DNA from: Methanobrevibacter olleyae
Lineage (GTDB): Archaea > Methanobacteriota > Methanobacteria > Methanobacteriales > Methanobacteriaceae
Direction: 5' to 3'
Assembly: GCA_015063035.1 (NCBI GenBank)
Contig: SUTG01000004.1
Location: 19,944-83,943, forward strand
DNA length: 64,000 bases
The notes under the pieces are model-generated. The model saw only the letters and a list, made by a program, of their open reading frames with translations, made no database searches and was not told the origin of the DNA. Shown here one piece after another: positions 55,011 to 64,000 of the stretch. The position numbers and the translations under genes are program-made. The number at the start of each line of letters is the position of its first letter. The stretch's first letter is position 1.

Positions 55011-55199
55011 TTAGATGACACCAAGTTCATCTAATTCTTGGATAACAATATCATGAGAAATCTTAGTCATGATCTCTCTAATCAATACATTTTTTTTACC
55101 TTTATTAGTGTAACCGTTTTTTTCCAAGATATTAATTAATTGTTCTTCAGTAAGGTCTTCCAAGATAATTCTAATTTCAGTAACATCAATATCTGTCAT
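55011..55199 (-). CDS. Small SAP-like domain protein
   Basis: 62 aa from the ATG at 55199, which has GGAGATG eight bases upstream (an in-frame ATG five codons earlier overlaps that site). The middle, DLTEEQLINILEKNGYTN then KGKKNVLIREIM, has the helix-turn-helix spacing and hydrophobic pattern of the SAP motif, which binds DNA in eukaryotic and some phage proteins. The family call is weak. No known homologue comes to mind. Confidence 0.5.
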   Translation of the reverse strand: MTDIDVTEIRIILEDLTEEQLINILEKNGYTNKGKKNVLIREIMTKISHDIVIQELDELGVI

Positions 55200-55530
55200 A
55201 ATGACATCTCCCATTTTTAATCCAAATATTCTTTAAATTTATTTTGAAAATTTTCATTGTTAAGTTTGCAATTCTTAAAATTAAAAATTGTTCTTATTAA
55301 GTTGAATAAATATTTATTATTGAAAGTATTTAAATTTTTAGTTTTTATTCTATCAAATAGTTTGTATAAATATGAATAATTTTTTATCATTTGTTCGAAA
55401 TTTTCAAAGATTTTAATCAAAAAACCATTCAAATTTTAACAATTCCAATCCGATAAATATTTTAGACATAAAGTTTAATTATTTTATAGTTTACGATATA
55501 AAACCATCATTTAATTGATCGAATAATTAT
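55200..55530. other. AT-rich region, no supported gene
   Basis: 331 bp. A leftward 71-codon frame (55217-55432) exists but it has no ribosome-binding site and its product is mainly N, K, F, L and I as expected of random A/T DNA. Otherwise A/T runs, including a promoter for the small protein downstream. Confidence 0.45.
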
Positions 55531-55773
55531 TTAAATTAATCTATGAATCATTCTTAGTGCATCGAGTAAACCGTGGCTATATTCAATGCAACCAAAAGCG
55601 GTTCTTGTGTCTTTTTTCTCTAGGTAATATTTTGAATCATTCCAGTAATCGATTGCCCTATCGTAAACTTCCTTTTCTTTTCCTTCGAACTTTATGTCTT
55701 CAACCTGTTTCAAGTTTCTCTCAAGTTTTGCTATATCGATTGCAATTTTTTCTTCACTTTCCAAATCTTTCAT
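55531..55773 (-). CDS. DUF357 family protein
   Basis: 80 aa. Helical hairpin with the pattern of DUF357: IAKLERNLKQV..., then a YDRAIDYWNDSKYYLEKKD and AFGCIEYSHGLLDALR segment. Start ATG at 55773 is preceded by CGGAG at about eight bases; the open frame begins with a TTG six codons earlier. It lies 43 bp past the archaetidylinositol phosphate synthase gene, same direction, so probably one transcript. Confidence 0.82.
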   Translation of the reverse strand: MKDLESEEKIAIDIAKLERNLKQVEDIKFEGKEKEVYDRAIDYWNDSKYYLEKKDTRTAFGCIEYSHGLLDALRMIHRLI

Positions 55774-55816
55774 TTCATATGCTCCGAACAATTTTAAAAT
55801 TTCACATCATTAAATT

Positions 55817-56419
55817 TTATCTTAATCTTTTTTGCCTATATCTTTTAGGTCCATTCAATTCTTTCCATACATGGAAGATTCTTTGTCCAACTGTAAAGTA
55901 TGAAAGGATTACAAGTATGTAAATGAAGTATGTAAATATGCTATTTGAATTGAATACTGATCCAATCACTGCACCTAACATCAAGATTATCATTCTGACT
56001 GCACGTTCAGCTATTCCTATATTGCATTCAACCCCTTGAGATTCAGCTCTTGCCCTTACATAACTGACTGTGATTGCTGAGTGAATAGCTAAAACACCAA
56101 CAAACCAGTGGCAATATCCTCCAAATATTATTCCAATGAATATGATTGCATCTGCAAAACGATCCATTGTGGAATCCAGGAATGCTCCAAATGGGCTTGC
56201 CTTATCATGATATCTTGCAACTGCACCATCAACAACATCTAAAAATCCGCTAAGCAAGATGAATAATGCTCCTCCAAGGAGATTGCCACTTGCAAATAGA
56301 ATTGCAGATAAGATAGCTATAAATGGAGAAATCACAGTTACAATATTTGGATTAATATTCAATCGACTAGCTAAAGGTTCTAAAAATTTTGTAAGATATG
56401 GTCGTAAACTATTAAGCAT
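55817..56419 (-). CDS. CDP-alcohol phosphatidyltransferase, archaetidylinositol phosphate synthase type
   Basis: 200 aa with about five membrane helices. The family motif DG-X2-AR-X8-G-X3-D-X3-D is present in DGAVARYHDKASPFGAFLDS and the two Asp that follow. It joins a CDP-archaeol with inositol phosphate in archaeal lipid synthesis. Downstream is DUF357, the same direction. The promoter lies in the 130-bp space to the divergent tsaC. Confidence 0.85.
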   Translation of the reverse strand: MLNSLRPYLTKFLEPLASRLNINPNIVTVISPFIAILSAILFASGNLLGGALFILLSGFLDVVDGAVARYHDKASPFGAFLDSTMDRFADAIIFIGIIFGGYCHWFVGVLAIHSAITVSYVRARAESQGVECNIGIAERAVRMIILMLGAVIGSVFNSNSIFTYFIYILVILSYFTVGQRIFHVWKELNGPKRYRQKRLR

Positions 56420-56551
56420 AATTTTATTATATTGATTAACTAATATATATTTAATTAGATTATCTTAGTAAAGTTTAAAATCTAAGTTAAAAAATAACAA
56501 GTTTAAAATTGTATCAAATCTAATTTTGTGTATTTTGATTGTGGTGAATTT

Positions 56552-57184
56552 ATGAAAATATTTAAAATGAGTCCTAAAAATCCTGATATGGATCTAATCG
56601 GTGAAGCCATTGAGATAATGGCAAATGGAGGAATCATTCTCTATCCTACAGATACAGTTTATGGATTAGGAGCAAATATTTTCAACAATGATGCAGTTAA
56701 GAAAATCTATGAAATTAAAAAAAGAGATTCATCAAAGCCATTGTCTGTATTGGTTCAAGATGCAAATAGCCTGGAATTGATTGCAGACTTAAATAAAAAT
56801 TCAAGAGCTATTGTCGATAAATGGCTTCCTGGTCCATTTACTTTTATTCTAAACAAGAAAAAGATAGTTTCTCCATATGTCAGTGCAAGCACTAAAGTTG
56901 GAGTAAGGATTCCGGATTATAAAATTGCCCGATTGCTTGCAAGCCTGTTTCCGATTACAACTACAAGTGCAAACATTACAAATGAATGCACATTATCCAA
57001 TCCTCAGGATATTCTAAAGCAGATTGGAAATGATATTGATTTGGTTATTGATGTAGGTGATTTGGGAGGTGCAAAGCCATCTACTGTAATTGACTTAAGT
57101 TCTTCCAAGCCAACTCTAGTTAGAAACGGTTTTGATTCCAATGATATGGATTCACTAAAAGAGGATTTAGAGGGACTGATTTAG
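56552..57184 (+). CDS. L-threonylcarbamoyladenylate synthase (TsaC/Sua5/YrdC)
   Basis: 210 aa. The YrdC signatures are TDTVYGLGANIF, KKRDSSKPLSVLV and TTSANITN. It makes threonylcarbamoyl-AMP, the donor for t6A37 of tRNAs. The C-terminal Sua5 domain is missing, so this is TsaC-like. ATG at 56552 follows GTGGTGAA; the frame extends eight codons upstream without a better site. Confidence 0.92.
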   Translation: MKIFKMSPKNPDMDLIGEAIEIMANGGIILYPTDTVYGLGANIFNNDAVKKIYEIKKRDSSKPLSVLVQDANSLELIADLNKNSRAIVDKWLPGPFTFILNKKKIVSPYVSASTKVGVRIPDYKIARLLASLFPITTTSANITNECTLSNPQDILKQIGNDIDLVIDVGDLGGAKPSTVIDLSSSKPTLVRNGFDSNDMDSLKEDLEGLI

Positions 57185-57431
57185 ATAAAATGCTCTTTTT
57201 GTTATTTTTACAATATTATTATAACATTTGCATTAATCTGTAAATTGAAATCGCTAAAAAAAATTAACTTTAAATATATCTAATTAAATATTATGTTTAC
57301 TGAGTAAAATTATAATTAATGGTTGTTTTAATTATTTTAAAAATTATTAGTTATTAATTATTAAAATAACTTAAATCATTAAAATTATTAATTTAATTAA
57401 AAAATTATTTTATTTATATGAAGGGAAAGAT

Positions 57432-58130
57432 ATGAAAATATTATCAAATATGGCAAATCAGGAAAAGATTTCCACTAACTCTCCTTTAGATGAATTATTA
57501 GATGGGGGAATTGAGAAAAGGACAATTACACAGGTATATGGTCCTCCAGGTGTTGGTAAAACTAACATTTGTCTAAATATCGCTATTGGTGTAGCTAAAA
57601 GAGGAAAAAAGGTAGTTTACATCGATACTGAAGGTGGAATATCAGTTGATAGGATTAGACAAATCTCTGGAGAGGATTTTGATACCGTTGCAAAGAACAT
57701 CATTGTTTTTGAACCTACTTCCTTCAAGGAACAGGAAGAGGACCTTGGACTAATCGAATCATGGATTTCTTCCAATAGTGCAGATGTTGAACTCATAATA
57801 TTGGATTCCGCTGTAGCACTATTCAGAGTGGAAGATGATAGTACAAAATCTCACCTTTTAGGAAAACAGATGCAAATGCTTTCTGCACTTGCTATAAATC
57901 ATGACCTTGCTGTTCTTGTTACAAACCAAATCTATGCTTCATTTGATGAGGAAAGCGAAGAGGATTTCTCTCCTGTTGGTGGAACAATCATTCAATACAG
58001 AAGCAAGATCATAATTGAACTCAAACGTGAAGAGGGAACCAATCAAAGGATAGCTCTTTTAAAAAGACATAAATCAAAAAGAGAGGGATTAGCTGTTCAT
58101 TTCTTGATTACTAACAATGGAATTGAATAA
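57432..58130 (+). CDS. radB: DNA repair and recombination protein RadB
   Basis: 232 aa, a RecA-fold paralogue of RadA without the N-terminal DNA-binding domain. Walker A GPPGVGKT, Walker B LIILDS and the LLDGGIEKRTITQVYG start. It assists RadA loading at breaks. GAAGGG is a ribosome-binding site before the ATG. Confidence 0.94.
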   Translation: MKILSNMANQEKISTNSPLDELLDGGIEKRTITQVYGPPGVGKTNICLNIAIGVAKRGKKVVYIDTEGGISVDRIRQISGEDFDTVAKNIIVFEPTSFKEQEEDLGLIESWISSNSADVELIILDSAVALFRVEDDSTKSHLLGKQMQMLSALAINHDLAVLVTNQIYASFDEESEEDFSPVGGTIIQYRSKIIIELKREEGTNQRIALLKRHKSKREGLAVHFLITNNGIE

Positions 58131-58496
58131 CACAATTCCCATATTCTTTAACTTATTATTATTTTTTATGATTTTTTAACTATTTTTTTTATAATTTTTT
58201 AACTATTTTTTATAATTTTTTAACTATTTTTTTCATTTTTCCAATGTTTTATTATTTTCACTTCTTTATTACTTTTTTTATCTAATTTATTAATTATCAA
58301 TCTTTTTTTAAAAATTAGGCTATTTTTTCTTATTTTTACAAATAATTTTATATGTTACTTTTAATAGATAATATAATGTTGTATGTTTATTTGAAAACAT
58401 ATCCAGTTTAATTTTTTTACAAACTGATACTATTAAATTGTATATATTATAAAATTATTTTTAGATTTTTAATTAAGATACAGGATTTGTGATAAG
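58131..58496. other. T-rich intergenic region upstream of aminotransferase gene
   Basis: 366 bp with no gene. The unit AACTATTTTTTATAATTTTT is repeated three times at about 58178-58228 and looks like a T-run terminator of radB. A TATA-like TGTATATATTATAAA at 58439-58453 is the likely promoter of the next gene. Confidence 0.6.
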
Positions 58497-59657
58497 ATGA
58501 TCCAAAAGAAGAAATATGCAAAAGCAGCTAAGATTATTCCAGATGGTTATGAATCTGCAAACCACTTTTTTGAAGCTGTTTTTAAGGATAAGGAAATGAT
58601 TTGGATGGGTCAAAATACAAATGAATTGCATATTGGTCACAATGAGGATGTGCATAAGGCAATGATTGACTGCATTGGAAGTGACGAATACTGCAAGTAC
58701 CCACCTCCAGAAGGTTTTACAGAACTGCAATCTTTGATTTTAAAAGATTTGGAATTGGAAGATTTAAAAATATATATTAACGCCGGTGCGACTGAATCAT
58801 TATACTTGGCCATGAATGCGGTTTTATCTCCTGAGGACAATGTTATCACACCAGATCCAGGATATCTCATTATTGACAATTTTGCAAGCAGATTCGCTGC
58901 AGAAGTAAGGCAAGTCAAGATTTACAGTGAAGAAAACAACTATAAGTTAACTCCAAAATTGGTAAGGGAGAATATGGATGAGAACACTAAAGTCATTCTC
59001 TTAATCGATCCATTAAACCCGCTTGGAAGCTCTTACACTGAAGAGGAAATCAAGGAATTTGCTGAAATAGCTATTGAAAATGACATATTCCTATTGCATG
59101 ATGTAACCTATAGGGACTTTGCTTACGATCACACCCTATGTGCAAAATATGCTCCAGATAATACCATTACTTGCTACAGTTTCTCCAAGATATTTGGTAT
59201 GGCAGGTTTAAGGTTAGGGGCAATCATTTCAAGCCAAGAGGTCATTGATGTTGTAAAAAGCATTATAATCAACGATGTAGGTACAAATATGGTTGCACAG
59301 GCTGGTGCTCTCGCTGCCTTGAAATCCAAACCTCAATGGATTGATAGGGTTAGAGATACCACTTTTGAAAATCAAAAGATAATCAAGGAAGCAGTTGACC
59401 AATGTGAAGGAGTCTTCCTGCCTGTTTATCCATCAAGTGCAAACATGATGGGAATTGACTTATCAGGTGCGGGAATCGATCCTGAAGACATGTCTTCCTA
59501 TTTGATTGAGAAAAAGGTGTTCACCAGACAAGGTTCATATACCAGTAATACCTTTGGTCATAACTACTTAAGAGTAAGCTATTCAATCGACCCAGAAAAA
59601 GTCAAGGTATTTGCTCGTGAATTTGTGCTTGCTGTTGAAGCCTTAAGAACTAAATAA
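58497..59657 (+). CDS. Class I/II pyridoxal-phosphate aminotransferase
   Basis: 386 aa. Fold-type I aminotransferase: GATESLYLAMN start, PDPGYLIIDN, DPLNPLG (PLP contact), DVTYRDF (Asp, Tyr) and the PLP lysine in YSFSKIFGMAGLRLG. Substrate not evident; the neighbours give no hint. Likely broad aspartate/aromatic type. GTGATAAG precedes the ATG. Confidence 0.88.
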   Translation: MIQKKKYAKAAKIIPDGYESANHFFEAVFKDKEMIWMGQNTNELHIGHNEDVHKAMIDCIGSDEYCKYPPPEGFTELQSLILKDLELEDLKIYINAGATESLYLAMNAVLSPEDNVITPDPGYLIIDNFASRFAAEVRQVKIYSEENNYKLTPKLVRENMDENTKVILLIDPLNPLGSSYTEEEIKEFAEIAIENDIFLLHDVTYRDFAYDHTLCAKYAPDNTITCYSFSKIFGMAGLRLGAIISSQEVIDVVKSIIINDVGTNMVAQAGALAALKSKPQWIDRVRDTTFENQKIIKEAVDQCEGVFLPVYPSSANMMGIDLSGAGIDPEDMSSYLIEKKVFTRQGSYTSNTFGHNYLRVSYSIDPEKVKVFAREFVLAVEALRTK

Positions 59658-59840
59658 TTTTTTTATTTAGTCTATTTTTTCTTTTTTTATTAATTTTTAT
59701 AATTTTTTTTTTTTTTTAATGTTTATTTTCTCTTATTTTCTAATTTAATCAATTTTAAACTATTTTTTTATAATTTTTCATGTAATTTCATGTAAATTAA
59801 TTCGTATAGTTTAAAACTTTAAAAAAAGTTAAAAAAATAT

Positions 59841-60581
59841 TTAATTAATATCTTTTTTATTAAAATATCTAATTCCTAATACTGTAAAAATGATAAATAG
59901 AAATGCATCAATTTTTATAGATTCTCTCATATCTAAACTTTTCATTGAAGTTAATTGTGCTGTTTGCCCATATGGATTTAAATTATATATGAATTCTATA
60001 AATAGATTATTATCCACCATTAACATTCCATTCACGATCAAAGCCGCAATCAACATTATGAATGCCAATCCCATATTTATGATGATTGCCTTTGATTTCT
60101 TACCCACAGCTATTGAAATTAAATAGAATATTCCTACGAAGACAAGCATTATAAAAATTCCAAATATGAAATATGAAACATAATCCCAAATGGAGATATT
60201 TATTGAAAATATGAAATATGAAACAATCAAAGTGAATAAAGCAGTAATAATATAGGCTATTAATGATGCAATCAAGTTTGACAGCAAACCTGTAAGATAT
60301 ATTTCTCTACGATTATTATTGGCAATAATCTTGTTTTTAATGAATCCGTCATCGAATTCTTCAGATACAAAAACGCTGATTAATACTGAAATTACAATTC
60401 CATACATTACCATTGGCAAAAAGACAACCCTGTTTATTCCAACAGTATATGACATTGCTGTCTTCTGCATGAGAATAAATCCGATTGAGAATATTATCAT
60501 GAAAAAGCAAGCTAGATATAACCATTTTTCATGAAAAATCTTGTACAATTCAGCTTTAAGAATTCTATTTGTCATTTTCAT
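59841..60581 (-). CDS. ABC-2-type exporter membrane protein
   Basis: 246 aa with six membrane helices, starting TNRILKAELYKIFHEKWLY, the cytoplasmic coupling helix typical of ABC-2 permeases. It overlaps the preceding ATPase gene by 17 bp, so the two form one exporter. The type resembles bacitracin or lantibiotic immunity exporters (BcrAB). Substrate unknown. The start could also be the Met two codons later. Confidence 0.82.
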   Translation of the reverse strand: MKMTNRILKAELYKIFHEKWLYLACFFMIIFSIGFILMQKTAMSYTVGINRVVFLPMVMYGIVISVLISVFVSEEFDDGFIKNKIIANNNRREIYLTGLLSNLIASLIAYIITALFTLIVSYFIFSINISIWDYVSYFIFGIFIMLVFVGIFYLISIAVGKKSKAIIINMGLAFIMLIAALIVNGMLMVDNNLFIEFIYNLNPYGQTAQLTSMKSLDMRESIKIDAFLFIIFTVLGIRYFNKKDIN

Positions 60582-61437
60582 CCATCAACCTTATAAAAAA
60601 TTCTTCTAAACTAGTTTCAACATTAAAGCATTTTGTTACAATGCAACCATAGTCATTGAGTTTGATTATCAATTCAGTAATTGTATAATTGGAGAAGATA
60701 TTCATTTTTAAATTGTCTGCTTCCACATAGGGGATTTCTAAATCATTCATAGCCTTTTCAAATGAATCTCTATCATTGACTTCCAATTGGATATGTCCTT
60801 TATTGGCATTTGAGAATTCCTCACTTGTCATTTCGGATATGATTTCGCCATGGTTAATAAAAATAAAATCAGTAGCTATTTTTTCAAGTTCATAAAGAAG
60901 ATGGCTTGAAATTAAGAAAGTCACTCCTTCCTCATTTAATTTTAAAATCAGATTTCTAAGGCTAATGATTCCTTTTGGATCCAATCCATTCATGGGTTCA
61001 TCTAAAATGATTAATTCCGGATTTCCAACAAGCATCATTGCAATTGCGAGCTTTTGTTTCATCCCCAATGAAAAATGCTTCACTTTTTTATTGTTTGTAT
61101 CTTCAAGTCCAACATATTCAAGGAAATCATTTGGATTGAATTCATTTTCAAGCCCATATAAAATCAGTTGTTGAGTAATGTTTTGGCTTGCATTCATTTC
61201 ATAAAATAAGGCAGGCTCTTCAATCAGCCCGCTAAAGACATTAGCATTGACATTAACTTGGCCGGAATCTGCATTTTGCAGTGATGTGATGATTCTTAGA
61301 AGTGTTGTTTTCCCTGCGCCATTTGGTCCAACAAGGCCGCAAATTGAGCCTTTAGGGATGTTGATTGTAACTCCATCTAAAACATAATTCTTATCAAATT
61401 TTTTTGATATATTTTTTATGGAAACAACACTATTCAA
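60565..61437 (-). CDS. ABC-2-type exporter ATPase
   Basis: 290 aa. Walker A GPNGAGKTT, signature (degenerate) FSLGMKQK, Walker B LIILDEPMNGLD and the H-loop SSHLLYE. I start at a TTG at 61437, with GGTGAT upstream, giving MNSVVSIKNISKKF; the frame runs four codons further to a GTG within that site. The C-terminal extension is as in BcrA-type ATPases. It overlaps the permease gene. Confidence 0.85.
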   Translation of the reverse strand: MNSVVSIKNISKKFDKNYVLDGVTINIPKGSICGLVGPNGAGKTTLLRIITSLQNADSGQVNVNANVFSGLIEEPALFYEMNASQNITQQLILYGLENEFNPNDFLEYVGLEDTNNKKVKHFSLGMKQKLAIAMMLVGNPELIILDEPMNGLDPKGIISLRNLILKLNEEGVTFLISSHLLYELEKIATDFIFINHGEIISEMTSEEFSNANKGHIQLEVNDRDSFEKAMNDLEIPYVEADNLKMNIFSNYTITELIIKLNDYGCIVTKCFNVETSLEEFFIRLMDENDK

Positions 61438-61501
61438 AAAAATCACCACTTGCCAAGTTAATGATATTTCATTTTTAATAATTTTTATTGCACTATATTT
61501 T

Positions 61502-63277
61502 TTAGTCTTTCAAGTAGTAATACTCACCTTGCTCTTTCTGTTCTCTGTCAAGGTAAGAGTCATATTTATTTACTCTAGGACGTTTGGTTTCCTTATCTCT
61601 TCTAAATGTAATATCCAAGTCTCCCAAGAACTGGTTCATGCTTGTTCTAAGGTCTGCTGGCTTGGAAGCGATACCATTGAGTCCAGGTTCTCCACTGAAT
61701 ACCATAGCCCTATCTGAAATGTAGTCAATAAACACTATATCGTGGTCTACAATCAATGATGCTGCATTTCTGCTTTCAATGATCTTTCTGATTACTCTAG
61801 CTGCAATCAACCTTTGCTCCACATCCAAGAATGCAGTAGGTTCGTCGAAAAGGTAAATGTCTGCATCCTGTGACAATGTTACGGCAAGTGCAAGTCTTTG
61901 AAGTTCCCCACCACTTAATTTCTTGACCTTTTTGTCAAGCAAGTTATCGAGAGCAAGCGGTCTTCCTATTTCACTATTGAAGATGTTTGATCCGTATGTT
62001 GGAGCATTTGCATAAAGGAATTCCTGAGCGGTTCCATCAAAGTCAGATTCAATGTATTGTGGCTTGTATGCAATATCCACTTTTTCCAAGATGTCGCCTT
62101 CAGTTGCCTTTTCAACTCCAGCCAATATCTTAGCGAATGTGGTCTTACCGATACCGTTTGAACCGAATGCAGTGACAATCTCATCATGGTAAATCTTACC
62201 GGCTTCTGCCTCAAGTGTGAATCCATCGTATTCCTTCTTAAGGTCGCTGTATTCGCTCAACACTTCCCCATCATCTTCAGGTGTTGGGGGACGGATGCTG
62301 AATTCAATTGGTTGTTTTCTGATTCTCACATTTTCCTCTTGAAGGAATCCATTTATGTATGCATTTATTCCTACTCTCACACCTTTATTTCCACTCACTA
62401 CACCATATCCTCCAGGTTCACCGTAAAGAAGATGCACATTGTCACTCATAGCATCCAATGTAGCTAAGTCGTGCTCAATTACAAGTACTGATTTGCCTGC
62501 TTCAGCAAGGGAACGGATTACCTTTACAGCATTCAATCTTTGGCGAACATCCAACCATGAAGTCGGTTCGTCGAAGTAGTAGAAGTCACCTTCACGAAGA
62601 ACTGTAGCAGCTATTGCCACTCTTTGAAGTTCCCCACCACTTAAGTTCTGCATATCCCTTTCTAAAACGTTTTTAAGGTCGAGGTCATCTACAATCTCAT
62701 CCAGTTTGCCTCTTTCATCCACATTTGAAAGCAAGGTCTTGACATTTCCTTGAACCACTTTTGAAAGCTGGTCCACCATCTGTGGCTTGTGGATGGTCTT
62801 GATTTCTCCAGCTTGAAGCAGTTTAAAGTAGTTTTGCAATGCTGATCCTTTGTAGTATTCAATAACCTTGTCCCAACTCGCTTCCTCTTGGTAGTTTCCA
62901 AGGTTAGGTATAAGCTCTCCAGACAATATTCTCATGATTGTTGACTTGCCTATGCCGTTTTGACCAAGCAATCCAAGAACGGTCCCATCCTTTAGTGTAG
63001 GCAAACCAAAGAGTTCAAATGCATTTTGGCCGTAACGATGAATAGGTTCATCAAGAGCTTCAGGTAAATTGATAACGCTTACTGCGCCAAATGGACATCT
63101 GTTGGTACAGATACCGCATCCGGAACATAATTCTTCTGAAATGAGGGGCTTTTTGCTCTTCTCATCAATTACAATTGTATCTTCTTCCATACGCACACCA
63201 GGACAATAGTGCATGCATACATAGTTACATTTTTTCGGTTGGCACTTGTCCTTGTCTAAAATAGAAATTCTACTCAT
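61502..63277 (-). CDS. abcE1: ABCE1 (Rli1) ribosome-recycling ATPase
   Basis: 591 aa. Two 4Fe-4S clusters in the N terminus ([18 protein letters not shown] and [16 protein letters not shown]), then two nucleotide-binding domains (Walker [10 protein letters not shown] and [17 protein letters not shown] in both). It splits ribosomes with aRF1 or pelota after termination. With pelota in the window, both partners are near. GGAGATAAA precedes the ATG. Confidence 0.97.
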   Translation of the reverse strand: MSRISILDKDKCQPKKCNYVCMHYCPGVRMEEDTIVIDEKSKKPLISEELCSGCGICTNRCPFGAVSVINLPEALDEPIHRYGQNAFELFGLPTLKDGTVLGLLGQNGIGKSTIMRILSGELIPNLGNYQEEASWDKVIEYYKGSALQNYFKLLQAGEIKTIHKPQMVDQLSKVVQGNVKTLLSNVDERGKLDEIVDDLDLKNVLERDMQNLSGGELQRVAIAATVLREGDFYYFDEPTSWLDVRQRLNAVKVIRSLAEAGKSVLVIEHDLATLDAMSDNVHLLYGEPGGYGVVSGNKGVRVGINAYINGFLQEENVRIRKQPIEFSIRPPTPEDDGEVLSEYSDLKKEYDGFTLEAEAGKIYHDEIVTAFGSNGIGKTTFAKILAGVEKATEGDILEKVDIAYKPQYIESDFDGTAQEFLYANAPTYGSNIFNSEIGRPLALDNLLDKKVKKLSGGELQRLALAVTLSQDADIYLFDEPTAFLDVEQRLIAARVIRKIIESRNAASLIVDHDIVFIDYISDRAMVFSGEPGLNGIASKPADLRTSMNQFLGDLDITFRRDKETKRPRVNKYDSYLDREQKEQGEYYYLKD

Positions 63278-63513
63278 TTTATCTCCGTTTCCTCTAAAAT
63301 AATAATATGATAAGTTTGATTAATTAATTTATAATAATTATAATTTGTTTTTAATGGTTTATAATAATTTTGTGTAATGCTGAAAAATCACATTTGTTAA
63401 ATAGTTTTTAGTTGTTTTTTGGTTAAATTTAAATAATTTTGAGTTTAATATAAAAATAATATATGGAAAAATTAGGAAAAATGCTTTTTTTAATTAATTT
63501 TATTGGGATTTAA

Positions 63514-63852
63514 ATGAAACAGGTAATGATTGTAAGAACTGACATCAAGATGGGAAAAGGAAAAATAGCTGCACAATGTTGCCATGCTGCCATAGGTGCA
63601 TATAAGCAGGCGGACAAGGAAAAGATTCGAAAGTGGGAAAATGAGGCCTATGCAAAAGTGGTTTTAAAAGCCCCTTCATTGCAGGACCTTTATAATTTAA
63701 GGGAGCTTGCAAGAGCGAATGGAGTGGCATATTATTTGGTAACTGATGCAGGAAGAACCCAATTGCCAAAATCCACAGTTACAGTCTTAGGATTAGGGCC
63801 TGATGAAGATGATGTTTTAGATAAGATCACTGGTGATTTGAAGTTATTATAA
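63514..63852 (+). CDS. pth2: Peptidyl-tRNA hydrolase (Pth2)
   Basis: 112 aa. Archaeal/eukaryotic Pth2: KQVMIVRTDIKMGKGKIAAQ, then QCCHAAIGAYK and DAGRTQLPKSTVTVLGLGP. It frees tRNA from peptidyl-tRNAs lost by ribosomes. Only a short TTGGGATTT precedes the ATG. It is divergent from abcE1 across 236 bp. Confidence 0.95.
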   Translation: MKQVMIVRTDIKMGKGKIAAQCCHAAIGAYKQADKEKIRKWENEAYAKVVLKAPSLQDLYNLRELARANGVAYYLVTDAGRTQLPKSTVTVLGLGPDEDDVLDKITGDLKLL

Positions 63853-63879
63853 TCCCATCATTTATTATTTTTATTAATT

Positions 63880-64000
<121 letters not shown>

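Noticed and set aside
55217..55432. Leftward 71-codon open frame
   Set aside because: No ribosome-binding site, product rich only in N, K, F, I and L as expected from random A/T DNA, no recognised motif.

Overview
The window looks like a chromosomal segment of a Methanobacteriales archaeon, most likely Methanobrevibacter. The basis is a strongly AT-rich genome with poly-A/T intergenic regions, archaeal information-processing genes (Spt5, L1-L10-L12, S3Ae, pelota, ABCE1, RadB, Pth2, a TFE-like factor, archaeosine synthase), methanogen-type metabolism (archaeal FBP aldolase/phosphatase, ApgM, cobalt transporter, F420-ligase paralogue), and lysine-rich secreted adhesin-like proteins typical of gut Methanobrevibacter. 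I see no rRNA operon, CRISPR array, insertion sequence or prophage. One tRNA gene is present.

Layout. 1-2.4 kb: the 3' end of a phosphohexomutase, then a tandem pair of M14-like zinc hydrolases, one membrane-anchored and one soluble. 2.7-13.8 kb: a mostly leftward block with an ASCH-TPR protein, an NrdG-type radical SAM activase, hisC, a gamma-carbonic-anhydrase-like protein, archaeal glmU, rubredoxin (rightward), glmM, apgM, a DUF92 membrane protein and ribosomal S3Ae. glmM and glmU supply UDP-GlcNAc for the pseudomurein wall. 13.8-17 kb: an 813-bp gap, then a class II amidotransferase with glutamate-cysteine ligase, unusual in a methanogen. 17-25 kb: NifX-like protein, ClC antiporter, TyrA, pelota, an MraY-like membrane protein, nitroreductase and a lipoamide-dehydrogenase-like flavoprotein. 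25-31 kb: cbiMNQO cobalt uptake operon, divergent from hypC, then an HD protein, short archaeosine synthase, MIP18-family protein and tRNA-Ile(GAU).

31-41 kb: ACT regulator, an enlarged TFE-like protein, a CofE paralogue, a stand-alone pyruvate kinase C-domain, then the classic ftsZ - secE - spt5 - rpl11 - rpl1 - rpl10 - rpl12 cluster. A recognisable L1 autoregulatory RNA element lies inside the start of rpl1. 41-54 kb: surface and membrane proteins (two adhesin-like proteins, three zinc-ribbon membrane proteins, an alpha/beta hydrolase, DUF998, a two-repeat TMEM175-type channel) mixed with alaS, thiI and fbp. 54-64 kb: PadR regulator, a SAP-like small protein, DUF357 protein, archaetidylinositol-phosphate synthase, TsaC/Sua5, RadB, an aminotransferase, a two-gene ABC exporter, ABCE1 and Pth2. 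The window ends in T-rich low-complexity sequence.

Most notable signals: (i) the same 16-bp palindrome upstream of the glutamate-cysteine-ligase operon and of thiI, suggesting a small thiol/sulfur regulon; (ii) the glutamate-cysteine ligase/amidotransferase pair itself; (iii) a TFE-like protein with an extra N-terminal helix-turn-helix region and a charged linker; (iv) the tandem M14-like hydrolases with different predicted locations; (v) a fused two-repeat TMEM175-like channel; (vi) a G10 tract in the clc upstream region. I found no clear defence island or single multi-gene system that I would call wholly new. All assignments come from reading the sequence; no database search was run.
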